Below are positions 44,827 through 56,460 of a stretch of 64,000 nt of DNA, piece by piece; the stretch's first letter is position 1, and each line of letters begins with the position of its first letter. The notes under the pieces were generated by a model. That model was not told where the DNA came from. It saw nothing but the letters and a program-made list of their open reading frames with translations, and made no database searches. Both the position numbers and the translations under genes were made by a program. Source of the DNA: Combretum micranthum (taxonomy: Eukaryota > Streptophyta > Magnoliopsida > Myrtales > Combretaceae); contig JAMXBD010000398.1 of the NCBI GenBank assembly GCA_024138025.1, positions 558,001 to 622,000 of the forward strand, given 5' to 3'.

Positions 44827-47141
44827 TGTAAACCTCGGTTTTCCTAGTAGTTAAGTAAACTTTGGAAACCGAAAAGTAAAACCCTAAATCGGATTAGTTC
44901 AAGCCTTGTGAGAGAAACTTAGAAACCCTAGATCCGGCTTTCCTTCAGTTTCATATCAAAGGAAATTCTATGAAATAAATTAATGTAAGATATTGTTTTA
45001 AAGTATATTTCAAACCATAGGAAGTTTTAATTTCGGAAAATTTTCTATTCCAGGCTTTCCCGAGCCCCATTACAGAAAAACGAGCCCCGAGACTAGAAAC
45101 TTAGAAAAATATTCCGGAATATTCTTTAGAACTGAAATTTTATAAGGATTTAAAAATATAATTTTTATAAAATTTTTGCGCTATAAAAATTACAGTTATA
45201 GCCTTTTTCCTGTATTTTCTTTATTACTGTAAAGTAGATGTCTTGTCTACTATTTACCACTATTCATAAGTACAACCTACATTACACACTACCCATGCCC
45301 TAGTCTTACATCTTCACAACTACTCATTATATTTTCCTTTCCAGAAATTTTTGTTTCTTACTAATTATTACATTTGATACATTTTATTACACAAATTATA
45401 AATCTTCTTCAATTCCACTCACACCCTCCTCACACCCCTTATGGCCGGCGCATGAACACCCTCCCCCCCCCCCCCCCCCCCCTCGCCCTCTATTTGTTTT
45501 ATTTTTCTTTTTCATTACTACAAACAAACCCTAATTTACTTAATATATATATATATATACTCATTTACATTCTCTCTCTTCATTTTACTACTAATTCAAT
45601 TTTAACAAACCAAAAAACTCTCTCTTTTCTCTCCTCCTTGCCGTGAGCTATCATTTCTTCTTCATTTGTTCATCAAATCCTTCCTTAGTGATGATTTTTA
45701 GCTTTGTTACTACTAATCTTGTAATGACAAGATTATTCATGGTGTGTTCACTTTAAATCCCCATGAGCAAGTGCTAGGGATAAGAAAAAGCTAATACATG
45801 AATATCAAGCCATCATAAGAGTAGATCTTGTGTTTGATGAGCTTTTATTGAAATATTATCATGTTCATGCATGTAAAAGTAGAATCTTGCATGAAAATAT
45901 ATGTTCATACTTTTAAACTCTCTTTCATGCACTATAAGTAGTAGATCTAGTACTTAGACACTCATATTATACTTGACATTCATGTTCATATAAATATTTG
46001 TGTTTTCATGCATCATTAATGCTCACAAAGATTGAGTTTGTATATATAAATGTGATAGTTGGTAATCTTTATGTAGATAAGACAAGGAACTTTAAAAGAA
46101 AGGGTTTTGTTAGAAATGTCCCAAAAGGAAATTCGTATGACTTCAACACCTATTTTAAAAACCTTTGTAACAACTTTGAAACTCATATTTTATATGAAAA
46201 ATGGAGGGTATAAGTAATAGGTATCATTAAGTAATGATTTTTATAAGTTGAAATGGGTTTGGATGAGAGTAATGTGTAAAACAAAAAGTGGAATCAAGAT
46301 GGAAAATTTTGAGTTAGTGTTCAACTTGTAAAATTCATAATTTTGGATGATGCCTATGTAAACACCTATTATTCAAACTCAAAATGAATGTTTTATGTGT
46401 TAAAAGAAGTGCTTAGTAGGGGATATAATAAAGCCTTAAATTTTAATGCATTAACCAAGTTTTCTCAAAGGAATCATTCAAAAAGTGGATTTTCTAAAAT
46501 TCGGATTTTTGAGAAAAGCCTACTTAAAAACATATTTACAAAGTGAAAAATGTAAATTTATTAGAAATGAGGTCTTGGACAGTATAGATGGATGAAGACT
46601 CATTTTTAATTAAGATAACTAGGAATTTCTAAGAATGAAATCCAAAACACTAGTGAGATGTCAAAGTTAGAAAATTGGATTTTCAAGTAGTTATTGTTAG
46701 AGTCTTGTAAGATTTAGGAGTTCTTAAAGTTTCCTTTACCAAAAATCATCAAGATCATGCATACATTGGACTCATCACATGTCATTCATGTTAGGAACTC
46801 ATTCATATTTTATATATACTTGAATCATCAACTAGTTACATTCTAAACAAGTGCAAAACAATTTTTCGGAAATGGAAAAGGTTACTTATCAGATCCGATT
46901 CCTCTGTTCCGTGAGCTAAAAATTTTCAAAACTTGTAAATAATATTATAAATAGATAGATCTTTCAAAATAGATAGAAATCGATATAAAATTTGCAAAAT
47001 TCCGAGTTAAAATGACCAAGTTATGGCCGTTTTAAGTTAGAATTTCCGCAAATAGCAAGAGTCACGATTTTGTCTAGTTTTGATACATAGTTTGGATTAG
47101 TTAAGTGATGAAGTACTCATTAGGATATTCTTCTTTGGTAG

Positions 47142-47210
47142 GTGTTCCCGAGATCGACGAATCCCTACCACCCGATTATTACTACTAAAAGACCGGCGTA
47201 CCATGACTGA
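47142..47210 (+). other. conserved exon-2-like segment of E5
   Basis: Acceptor CTTTGGTAG, segment start GTGTTCCCGAG, 69 bp, donor ACTGA|GTGAGTATC. Confidence 0.6.
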
Positions 47211-47512
47211 GTGAGTATCACTTCCAATTTCAATTATTGCTTGTGATTGTATTGTAGCTGCACTAGTTACTTAGCAAAGATAAAATGAATATGCATGATG
47301 GGGTTGAATGGGAATTATAATGTCTGTTGTTGTTATGTGAAGTTGAACTTAAAGAATATCAAAGCCGGGTGATAAATCATTGCTTGTATAGATGAGTTAG
47401 GACTTACTGTCTACGGATATTGCTTGATCACCTAAAAGAACTGGTATAATTGATTATTCGATATTGAAGATAAAATTGAACTCATTCATAACACGATGGG
47501 GATGGAGCATTA

Positions 47513-47640
47513 GCATTGATTGGTTTTTCGTGATCCATAAAAAGAATATAAGTTGGTTAATCGTGATCCATAAAACGAATATGAGTTGGTTAATCGTGAT
47601 CCATAAAACCAATATATTAGTTGGTTGACCGTGAGCCTAA
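47513..47640 (+). repeat. ~33-bp tandem repeat, about 4 copies, in E5
   Basis: Units contain GTTGGTTAATCGTGATCCAT followed by AAAACGAATAT; the first and last are partly degraded. It is the same unit as in E11, in opposite orientation. Confidence 0.85.
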
Positions 47641-48254
47641 ACGGTGTTGTACAGCGAGATTCGTTAATCTGCTAACCCGGGATGGAGGGCACAAGTCCAT
47701 CCACATATGATTTCCGGCTGGTCATATGTTTGTTGAATTCACGTGTTTGATGCATACCATTTGACTGATTAATCACTTGCTTGATTGTTATGTTTTAATT
47801 GCGATATGGAAGTTTTCACTTACTAAGCCAGTGTAGCTTACGCCCCCTATAGTTTTTATTTGTTGCAGCACGAGTTTATTTGGCTTAGGCCAAGGCAGGC
47901 TATAGCTTAGGTATAGAAGCTAGGAGTTTCCTATAGAAGTTTTATTCAGTTTTGTTTAGACTTCCATAGGAAACCAAAAAACTCAGGATGACTGTAATGG
48001 ACCTTTGATATTCTTTTGCGGGGAATGCCCCTTAGACTTTGTAACTTTTATGTATGCGTTTTGATTTATTATCTAATGCTATCGAATGCCGCATTAAACT
48101 TCTTAACTCCGTTGAATAGTGTATTCTATTGTCGTAAAGGGACGCCTTACATCTATACAAGACTTCCGAAAGACTGAAATTGTAATTCGAAAGTCTTATA
48201 TGGTATGTGGCGGACTGTTACGTTTAGGATACCCCTCTGGGGCACGACAGCTGC

Positions 48255-49394
48255 CCTTGGACAAATGAACCAGTTGTTGACTATTTTGATTCAGCAACAA
48301 ATCAAAACATTCCAGCACCTACTCCACCACAGCATGCTCCTGAAGCTACGGTGGAAGCACCCGGCGAACAGTCGCATGCCGTGCCAATTCCATCACCACC
48401 ACCATCGAGACCACACCGAAACTCGCTTGCCGACTTCATCAATAGTAACAGCTACTTCGATGGAGCCTTCGGAAAACCAGATAAGGCCGAAGACTAGTTA
48501 ACCCAAGTCGAGAGATTGTTTGATGCTTATTATCTGCCCCACCACTTAAGAGTCAGTTTTGGGACATTTATGTTGAAATTTAATGCTCGAATATGGTGGG
48601 AATCGAAGAAGCGAGAATTGCCTGCTCCAGTTACTTGGGATATGTTTCGAGAAAAGTTCTTGGAGAACTATTTTCCAAGAAGTCTCAGAGTTCGGTACAG
48701 TGTTAACTTCTTGCATACTTCTCAAAGGAGGAGAACCATCGAGCAGTACGAAACCGAGTTCAGTCACTTGTTACAGTATACTCCTAAATCATATAAGTAC
48801 AGCAAGGAGTTAAAGAGACAAGTTTTCTTGAATGGATTAGATGAGCACCTAAAGATTCGTTTAGTGGAATTTGATATCAGAAGTTTTAAGGAGCTAATGA
48901 AAAAGGCTCGAATTATAGAAGGAGCCAAAAAGATGAAACACAAAAGCTCCAAAAAAAAAAGTGTTTGTGTTTGGAAGGAAGCCTTATGAAGGACCAAGTT
49001 CTGGATTCAACAATAAGATTTTAAGACCTTTGGAAGTTTTAAAAGAAGTAGAAGCAATGAGAGGGAAGTAACCAAGGTGGATATCACATGTTGGAAATAC
49101 CGAGGGAAGCATTGACCAAAGTATTGCCCATAATTGCAAAACAAGTGCTACTTTTGTGGCAGCCCGAATCATAAAATCCTGGAGTTTCCCAAGAAGAATA
49201 CCAGTCTTTGCTATGTGTGTAAGCAGCCAGGGCACTTTGCAAATGAATGCCCAAAGAGGCAAAATGCTTTAGTGAGGTCATCCAACACCTTGGGACGATC
49301 CGCCCTTGTCAGAACCAACAATGGTAATGGAAATGGGAACCGCTCTGGCACCTCGATACATGGAATGAGAGTTTACAATCTAGAGGGCCAGTAG
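48255..49394 (+). pseudogene. E3 gag, main part
   Basis: It begins LGQMNQLLTILIQQQ, continues through ADFINSNSYFDGAFGKP, a stop where a Trp is expected (near 48495), then the Gag core: ARIWWESKKRE, FREKFLENYFPRSLR, EQYETEFSHLLQY. A frameshift follows the poly-A run at 48951-48960. The C-terminal part (49134-49394) has two zinc knuckles: CYFCGSPNHKILEF, whose last Cys is Phe, and an intact CYVCKQPGHFANEC. The Gag role is RNA packaging in cytoplasmic particles; this copy is inactive. Confidence 0.85.
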
Positions 49395-49672
49395 ATATGC
49401 GAGGAAGTTGATGATGATGAAGAAGGATGTGAGTTTGCTGCCTTGGTGGGAGACGAAGGCTATGATCATGGACTCGTTGCAAGTTAGCCTTAACCTTAAG
49501 CTATCATTTTGATTGTTTATAGTATCTTTTTACGTTATCAATCTGTAACAATAGAATCCCTATACCTCTTTAGCTTAAAGGTTTAGAAAAGTTAGAAAAG
49601 TGTAGTATGGTTAGTAACTAGTGCTTGTTGAACGCTTGAAGTATACGAATAGCTAGTAAGACCACCTATGCC

Positions 49673-50172
49673 TTGTTTGATACTAGAGCCACCCATTCGT
49701 TTATCACCCCCAACCTTGCTAAGAAGACTGGTTTACCTATAGTCACCACTGCTACCAGCTTCAAGATAAAGACACCCATAGGTAGTGTCGTAACCACTAG
49801 AGAGATGTTGAAGGAATGTCCTTTAGAGATCCAAGGACACCATACGACAAGTGACTTGATCTTGTTGGAGATGAATAAGTATGAAGTGATTTTAGGTGTG
49901 AGTTGGTTGACCCGTGTTAAAGCCATAATAGATTGTCGGGAGAAGAGAGTAAATTTTAAGGATGTAAACGAGAAGGATATTGAGTTCAAAGGAGAATCCG
50001 CGGTCGTAAGGAGGCAAGGATTAAGTTCGCTCGAGTTAGTGACGAATGAGGAGGAGATCGATCGACAAATCAATGCTATAGAAGAAGAAAGCGAAGGACC
50101 AAAGGTGGAGGATATACCTATAGTCAATGAGTTCCCTGATATTTTTCCTAAGGAATTACCTGGATTGCCACC
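49673..50172 (+). pseudogene. E3 protease and RT linker
   Basis: The retropepsin loop reads LFDTRATHSFI; the Gly after Asp-Thr in the family pattern (FDTGATHSF) is Arg, likely inactivating. It is followed by LILLEMNKYEVILGVSWL and DCREKRVNF, the usual end of Gypsy protease, and by [14 protein letters not shown], the linker before RT. The frame is open for 185 codons and then runs into the deleted RT. Confidence 0.87.
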
Positions 50173-50760
50173 AAAAAGGGACTCTTTAATCAGTTGCAAG
50201 GAGCAAGTGTGTTTTCATGCATCGACCTAAGGTCTGGATACCATCAGTTAAGAGTAAGGCCGGAGAATGTACCAAAGACCGCTTTTCGGACTCGATATGG
50301 ACATTATGAGTTCTTAATGATGTCTTTCGGTTTGACAGATGCACCTGCCGCTTTCATAGACCTGATGAATTGAATCTATAAGCCCTTGTTAGATAAGTGC
50401 ATTATAGTTTTCATCGACGACATTTTGGGTCTACTCAACTACACGAGAGGAACATGAGGAATACATTTGTATGGCGCTTCGGACGTTGAGAGAACATAAG
50501 TTGTATGCTAAATTATCAAAGTGTGACTTTTGGTTGGATAAGATATCCTTTTTAGGACATGTTGTTTCAGGAGGTGGCATATCGGTTGATCCTGAAAAGA
50601 TTAAAAGCAGTAATAGAGTGGAAGCAACCAAAGACGGTAACGGAAGTAAGAAGCTTTCTTGGTCTAGCTGGCTATTATCGAAAGCTCGTAAAGAATTTCT
50701 CGACTATAGCCAAGCCATTAACATAACTTACTCAAAGAATGTGAATTTCATCTGAACCAA
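50173..50760 (+). pseudogene. E3 reverse transcriptase, N-terminal ~95 residues deleted
   Basis: After PPKRD the sequence jumps to [16 protein letters not shown], missing the stretch seen in E1 at 61921-62220. It then reads [20 protein letters not shown], a stop near 50373, FIDDI (the YxDD-type catalytic box, followed by a frameshift), ECI-like connection, [20 protein letters not shown] and [17 protein letters not shown] in shifted frame. It is broken in at least four places. Confidence 0.85.
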
Positions 50761-51200
50761 TAAAAGAGAAAAGAGTTTCCAAGAGCTCAAGCAGAAGCTT
50801 GTATCTGCACCGATACCTGTTTGCCAAGCCCTGAGAAGCCTTACACTGTGCATAGCGACGTATCAAGAAATGGTCTTGGATGTGTGTTAATGCAAGAAGG
50901 AAAAGTGATTACTTATGCTTCACGACAGTTAAGACCGCATGAGCAAAATTATCCGACACATGACTTGGAGCTAGCTGCTTCTGTTTTCGCACTCAAGATA
51001 TGGAGGCATCACTTGTATGGACAAAGATGCGAAATATATACGGACCACAAGAGCCTCAAGTACCTATTCACTCAGAAGGAGTTGAATATGTGACAACGGA
51101 GATGGTTAGAGCTCATAAAGGACTATGATCCTGGAATCAATTATTGTCCAGGAGAAGTTAATGCTGTCGTCGATGCCTTAAGCCGAAAGAATCACGAGGA
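50761..51200 (+). pseudogene. E3 RNase H domain
   Basis: [16 protein letters not shown] (first Asp), [20 protein letters not shown] (Glu), [18 protein letters not shown] (Asp) and AVVDALSRK (Asp): the four acidic positions of the Gypsy RNase H are kept. One stop at 51091 interrupts it. It would degrade the RNA strand during reverse transcription. Confidence 0.88.
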
Positions 51201-52448
51201 AGTTACCGCCTTGTTGACCAACCAAAAGCAATTGGTAAGAGAATTCGAAAGGCTGAGTATCGAATTCATTGGAAAAGATGTGGAGGTGGAAATATCTAAC
51301 TTGGTGATGGAACCGACCCTTGTGGAACGAATTAAAGAAGCTCAACCATATGATGAAGTCATACAAAGGATCAAACGAGAAGTACAACCGGAGAAGTATA
51401 CTGACTTCACCATAGATGGAGAGGATGTAGTAAAGATGAAGGGAAGGCTATGTGTGCCGGATGATGAGGAAATGAGAAGGGAAATCATGAGTGAAGCTCA
51501 TAACTCGAGATACACAGTACACGCCGGGGGGGTGGGACTATGATGTATAAAGATCTTAATAGCCACTTTTGGTGGAATGGAATGAAACGGGATGTGGCTG
51601 ATTATGTGATGAAGTGCCCAACTTGTCAACAAGTAAAGGTGGAACATCAAAGATCTGGAGGATTGCTAAAACCTTTGCCGATACCCAAGTGGAAGTGGGA
51701 TCAAATCTCGATGGATTTCGTATGCAGACTACCAAAAACATCGGCAGGATATGATGCCATATGGGTCGTGGTAGTTCGCTTGACCAAATCGACTCATTTC
51801 ATACCAATCAACATGATGTACTCAATGGACAAGCTAGCCAAGCTATACATAAAGAAAATAGTACGTTTACATGGAGTACCCGCTGGGATTGTGTCAGATC
51901 AAGATCCCAGATTCGTATCTAAGTTTTGGACAAGTTTACAAAGGTGTATGGGGACAAAGTTGCTTTTTAGCAAGGCTTATCACCCCCAAACCGATGGATA
52001 ATCAGAACGAACGATCCAAACCTTGGAAGACATGTTACGAGCCTGTGTTATGGAATTTAAAGGAAGCTAGGATGCTCATTTGCTGCTCATAGAGTTTACC
52101 TATAACAATAGCTACCACTCTACCATACAAATGCCGCCATATGAAGCTTTATACAGACGATACTGTAGGTCGCCTCTGTTTTGGGATGATGTGGAAAAGT
52201 TTGCTATTGGACCAGACTTAGTACAAGATGTAGCAGATAAGGTAAGAATAATCCGACAACGAATGAAAGAGGCCCAAGAAAGACAGAAAAGCTAGCAGAT
52301 CAGAAAAAGGGGAGTTCTCGAATTTCAAGTGGGAGACTATGTATACTTAAAGATAAACCCAATCAAGAGTATGCATCGTGTACGCTCACAAGGAAAGTTG
52401 ACCCCACGGTACATTGGACCTTATGAAGTGCTTGAATGAGTGGGAGAT
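51201..52448 (+). pseudogene. E3 integrase (zinc finger, core, start of C-terminal domain)
   Basis: Zinc finger: HNSRYTVHAGG and CPTCQQVK. Core: ISMDFVCRLP (Asp), IVSDQDPRF (Asp), then AYHPQTDG, stop, SERTIQTLEDML (Glu). C-terminal part: FQVGDYVYLKINP and LTPRYIGPYEVLE. Stops occur at 51541, 52000, 52068, 52294 and 52437. E7 is inserted right after the YEVLE motif; the gene resumes at 56461. All catalytic residues can be read although the gene is dead. Confidence 0.88.
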
Positions 52449-53063
52449 TGATATGGTAACCCTAGGTATATTAAACCTAGAACCCCCAAATCGTTGATTG
52501 GAATTGGAACCCGAGGATCGTCTTGAAACAAGTTGTCGTAGGATGGAATTAGACCTCAATCAAACCTGTTGATTGCAACCTAATTATCAATGAATGGAAT
52601 GGAACTAGACCTCGAACAAACCTGTTGATCGCAACCTAGTTATCACGTCGACCTCCTTGAGTGTTTAGATCAAGAAAATCAAATGGAAATTCGTTCACAA
52701 GGAACAAGATGGAGTTTTCTCTCAAAGAGAATGAATAACCTTCATATAAATCGTCTTGTTTTTTTTCTCTATACAAAGCCCATAATATATACAAATGAAG
52801 AATAAACTGAAAAAACCTAAAACAGTTACTATTAAAAATACTTTAAACCTAAAACAGTTACAATATTTTGAAATATACTATTTAACTTGAAACATTTAAA
52901 CTATCAATAAATATCCCTAAAAATCCTTTAATCTCTTGTATCCCAAACTTTGACTTGTGATTTAATGATCATAACTCCCGTCAACAAGCCTTCTTTTCCT
53001 TTAACTGGATTATTGATCTTGAACTTGATGGGCTCAATTGATGATGCTATATGGATCACATCA
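52449..53063 (-). repeat. E7 3' LTR
   Basis: 615 bp; on plus it begins TGATATGGTAACCC and ends GGATCACATCA. The adjacent TTCCCCCTTTCCTC (53064-53077) is the polypurine tract on the minus strand. Confidence 0.93.
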
Positions 53064-54247
53064 TTCCCCCTTTCCTCAAGAAGATTCGTCCTCGAATCTA
53101 AAGGATAAAGAATCTGCAAGCTATGATCTATATCAAGTAATAACTTTGGCATCTTCAAATGAATGAACACTGTAATCTTGTTGATAGCTCGACAGTCAAC
53201 ACACATTCTCCATGTTCCATCTTTCTTTGGAACCAAAATAACAGGAACTGAACATGGACTGAGGCTCTCCCTTACAAACCCCTTTTCTAACAAATCATCA
53301 ACTTGCCTTTGAATCTCCTTTGTCTCCTCGGGATTGGCCCTATAAGCTGGCCGGTTAGGAATAGAAGCACCTGGAATAAAGTCAATTTGGTGCTCAATCC
53401 CCCTTAGTGGAGGCAATCCCCTTGGAACTTCTTCAGGAAATAAATCCTCATATTCCTGCAAAAGAGAAACCACCACACTTGGCAACGAAGAGTTAAGGTC
53501 AGAAGTAGTAAAATAAACATCCTTGTACATGAGTACAAGTAGTTGTTTCCTTGCCATGATTGCACTTTTAACCTCACTTTTTCTTGCAACTTCCTCTCCA
53601 CTCAATGTGTTTAACTCTCCTCTATCATAACTCACAAGTGTTTGTTTCTCACTTTTTCTCTCCTTGCCACTCTTATCTTGTTCACTCATGTGTTTCTCTC
53701 GAAACTCTCTCGCTACCCTCACTTGATCTTCACATGCTTCCCATGGTTTCTGAGGAGTGAGAATCACAGTTCTTTTATTTAGAACAAAAGAATATTGGTT
53801 CTTGTACCCATCATATGTCACTTTCCTATCAAACTGCCAAGGTCGGCCTAGCAGTAAGTGACTAGCCTGCATGGGAACTATGTCACACAAAACTTCATCA
53901 TGATAATTTCCTATAGAAAAGGAAATAAGAACCTGTTTTGTCACCTTGATCTCCCCACATTCATTCAACCATTGTAATCTGTAGGGCTTTGGATGTTTCA
54001 CAGATTTTAACTTCAATTTATCAACTAGCAAGGTACTCGCAGCGTTAGTGCAGCTACCACTATCAATAATCAGTGTACATACCTTCTTCTGCACATGACA
54101 CCGGGTATGAAAAATATGCTCACGCTGTACCTCTTCACTTTCACTCTCATCCTTAGGTTGAGTACTAAGGACTCGCCTAGTAACCAATAAATCTCCTTTC
54201 ACAGGACCTTCTACATCTACATCACTACAGTCTTCCAAAGCTGGCAT
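53064..54247 (-). pseudogene. E7 pol fragment: protease and N-terminal RT
   Basis: The frame is open for 439 codons, running on into the LTR. Protease: TLIIDSGSCTNAAS with intact Asp, HPKPYRLQWLNE, LCDIVPMQASHLLLGRPWQF. RT start: PEEVPRGLPPLRGIEHQIDF, RQVDDLLEKGFVRESLSPCS, VPVILVPKKDGTWRMCVDCR and AINKIT. About 53165 it switches to the LDSRTNLLEERGND tail normally found at the end of pol, so RT palm through integrase is deleted. The protease could be functional. It was in frame with gag before a 1-nt loss near 54262. Confidence 0.87.
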
Positions 54248-55269
54248 ATCAGGATCATCTCTGAACTCACACTTTCAACATCGCCATTATCCAAAATAAC
54301 CATAGCCCTTTGATTCGGACATTGAGAAGCAATATGTCCAAATCCTTTACACTTGAAACATTGAATATCACGAGATTTACCATAAGTCTTAGTTTCAGAT
54401 TTACCTTTGTATGGAGTAACAGGACTTTTGGCCTTGGAATCCTCCTTGGACTTCAAATCTGAATTGTTCTTCTTCCAAGTGGACTTCCATGAAGAATTAG
54501 AAGTAGAACCAAATCGAGAAGACCCTTTAAACTTTAATTGTTGCTCCACTTTTATGGCATTGTGTAACAACTCCTCAATATCAAGATAAGGATGGAGTTC
54601 TACCACATTAGCAATCTCACGGTTTAATCCATTGAGAAATCTAGCCATAGTAGCTTCATCATCCTCTTTCACATCAGCCCGGATCATAGCTACTTCCATT
54701 TCCTTGTAATAATCCTCTACACTTCTTGACCCTTGTGTCAAACCTTGTAATTTTCTATGTAAATCCCTATAATAGTGACCAGGGATAAATCTTTTTCGCA
54801 TCACCGCCTTCATTTCATCCCAAGTACTAATGGGTCTCTCCTCATTTCTCCTCCTATTTCGCACAAGTTGATCCCACCATACACTAGCATAGTCGGAAAA
54901 CTCAACAGAAGCCAACTTGATCTTTTTGTCTTCGGAGTAATTGTGGCAATCAAAGACATGATCCACCTTTCTCACCCATTCTAAAAACAATTCCGGGTCA
55001 TTCTTACCTTGAAAAGGAGGTATCTTTAATTTGATATTCCCTAAGGAATTATCTTGTTTTGGAGCATTCCTCCACCTTCTTATAACTCCGGATCCTTCAG
55101 ACTCAGATTCATCAATCTCTTCTTCATTACGTCTCATTCCTCTACTGCTCTTAGTCTTACTTGCGGATTCTATATTGTCAAGCCTTGCATTCATCATCCT
55201 AAACTGATCCTGTATCGATTTGACGAACAATTTCATATCAATCTTTTCACTTGCTCCGTCACTACCCAT
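54217..55269 (-). CDS. E7 gag, open
   Basis: 350 codons from MGSDGASEKIDMK. The Gag core spans roughly residues 85-230 (PELFLEWVRKVDHVFDCHNY, YASVWWDQL, FIPGHYYRDLHRKLQGLTQG, ARFLNGLNREIANVVELHPY), a basic Ser/Lys linker follows, and a single CCHC zinc knuckle CFKCKGFGHIASQC lies near residues 310-324. The intact Gag in an element without RT or integrase would suit trans-mobilisation by a complete relative. A 1-nt deletion near 54262 separates it from the protease frame, giving a short foreign C-terminus. Confidence 0.88.
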   Translation of the reverse strand: MGSDGASEKIDMKLFVKSIQDQFRMMNARLDNIESASKTKSSRGMRRNEEEIDESESEGSGVIRRWRNAPKQDNSLGNIKLKIPPFQGKNDPELFLEWVRKVDHVFDCHNYSEDKKIKLASVEFSDYASVWWDQLVRNRRRNEERPISTWDEMKAVMRKRFIPGHYYRDLHRKLQGLTQGSRSVEDYYKEMEVAMIRADVKEDDEATMARFLNGLNREIANVVELHPYLDIEELLHNAIKVEQQLKFKGSSRFGSTSNSSWKSTWKKNNSDLKSKEDSKAKSPVTPYKGKSETKTYGKSRDIQCFKCKGFGHIASQCPNQRAMVILDNGDVESVSSEMILICQLWKTVVM

Positions 55270-55599
55270 ATCTTAACACCTGCAGAAAATTGGTTAGTAA
55301 TAATCAAATAATAATCCTCACAATTCGCTCCCTCACGTGTTTTCACTCAACAAATGACACTCACACTCGTGTCTTTTCACTCAAGAAAATAATGTTCCTC
55401 ACAACTCAATCTCACAATCCCTTGTTCGATATTCTCTCAATGATTTTCTCAAAATAAATCACTCACGCAACAACCAGAAAATTTCAACAACAAATTGGTC
55501 GGAATCAAAGATCCAATCTCAAGAACGTATATACCGCAATTTCTGAGAATTGAAAGGACGAAACAGAAACTTAGATCTATGACAAGATCCCAAGATAAT

Positions 55600-55745
55600 A
55601 TTGATAACAATTTTTTTTTTTTTTTACAGATGGAACAATATAAAGATGGTTCCTTTCTTTCTTTCTTTTTTTTTTTTTTTTTTTACAGATGGAACAATAT
55701 AAAGATGGTTCCTTTCTTTCTTTCTTTTTTTTTTTTTTTTTTTGA
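55600..55745. repeat. ~62-bp tandem duplication with poly-T in E7 leader
   Basis: The unit, ACAGATGGAACAATATAAAG plus ATGGTTCC, a (TTTC) run and a T-run, is present twice, each flanked by T-tracts of 13-20 bases. It lies between the primer-binding site and gag. Confidence 0.9.
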
Positions 55746-55833
55746 CTCAAGAACCCTAATCAAGAACAACAACAAATAGATAGCAAGATTAAATAAAGAT
55801 AAAAGGATAGATTACTTGTGACAAGAAACCGTA

Positions 55834-55845
55834 GCTCTGATACCA
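55834..55845 (-). promoter_or_regulatory. E7 primer-binding site (tRNA-iMet)
   Basis: The minus strand reads TGGTATCAGAGC two bases inside the 5' LTR, a perfect match to the usual initiator tRNA-Met complement. Confidence 0.92.
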
Positions 55846-55847
55846 AA

Positions 55848-56455
55848 TGATATGGTAACCCTAGGTATATTAAACCTAGAACCCCCAAATCGTTGATTGG
55901 AATTGGAACCCGAGGATCGTCTTGAGACAAGTCGTCGTAGGATGGAATTAGACCTCAATCAAACCTGTTGATTGCAACCTAATTATCAATGAATGGAATG
56001 GAACTAGACCTCGAACAAACCTGTTGATCGCAACCTAGTTATCACGTCGACCTCCTTGAGTGTTTAGATCAAGAAAATCAAATGGAAATTCGTTCACAAG
56101 GAACAAGATGGAGTTTTCTCTCAAAGAGAATGAATAACATTCATATAATCGTCTTGTTTTTTTTTATACAAAGCCCATAATATATACAAATGAAGAATAA
56201 ACTGAAAAAACCTAAAACAGTTACAATAAAAAAACTTTAAACCTAAAACAGTTACAATATTTTGAAATATACTATTTAACTTGAAACATTTAAACTATCA
56301 ATAAATATCCCTAAAAATCTTAATCTCTTGTATCCCAAACTTTGACTTGTGATTTAATGATCATAACTCCCGTCAACAAGCCTTCTTTTCCTTTAACTGG
56401 ATTATTGATCTTGAACTTGATGGGCTCAATTGATGATGCTATATGGATCACATCA
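55848..56455 (-). repeat. E7 5' LTR
   Basis: 608 bp, nearly identical to the 3' LTR. Confidence 0.93.
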
Positions 56456-56460
56456 GAGAT

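Larger units (their letters stand above)
44827..48249 (+). mobile_element. E5: solo LTR, 3423 bp, inserted in E3 gag
   Basis: It starts TGTAAACCTCGG and ends GGGGCACGACA, with a perfect TSD GCTGC at 44822-44826 and 48250-48254. Its best relative here is E11. TATA-like TA repeats lie near 45540, an acceptor at 47141, an exon-2-like segment at 47142-47210, and the second acceptor TTGCAG at 47878. A run of about 20 C lies near 45464-45482. Confidence 0.94.
52449..56455 (-). mobile_element. E7: non-autonomous chromovirus derivative, 4007 bp
   Basis: 3' LTR 52449-53063, 5' LTR 55848-56455 (minus orientation), perfect TSD GAGAT at 52444-52448 and 56456-56460. It has an initiator tRNA-Met primer site, gag, protease and the first part of RT, then a jump to the element tail. 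RT palm, RNase H and integrase are absent. The LTRs differ at only a few substitutions and small indels, so this is one of the youngest insertions in the window. Confidence 0.94.

Noticed and set aside
45374..45646. 90-codon frame with a poly-Pro run
   Set aside because: The Pro run is the translation of a poly-C tract in the E5 leader.
49084..50631. Minus-strand frames opposite E3 gag-pol
   Set aside because: They are shadows of the plus-strand gag-pol sequence.
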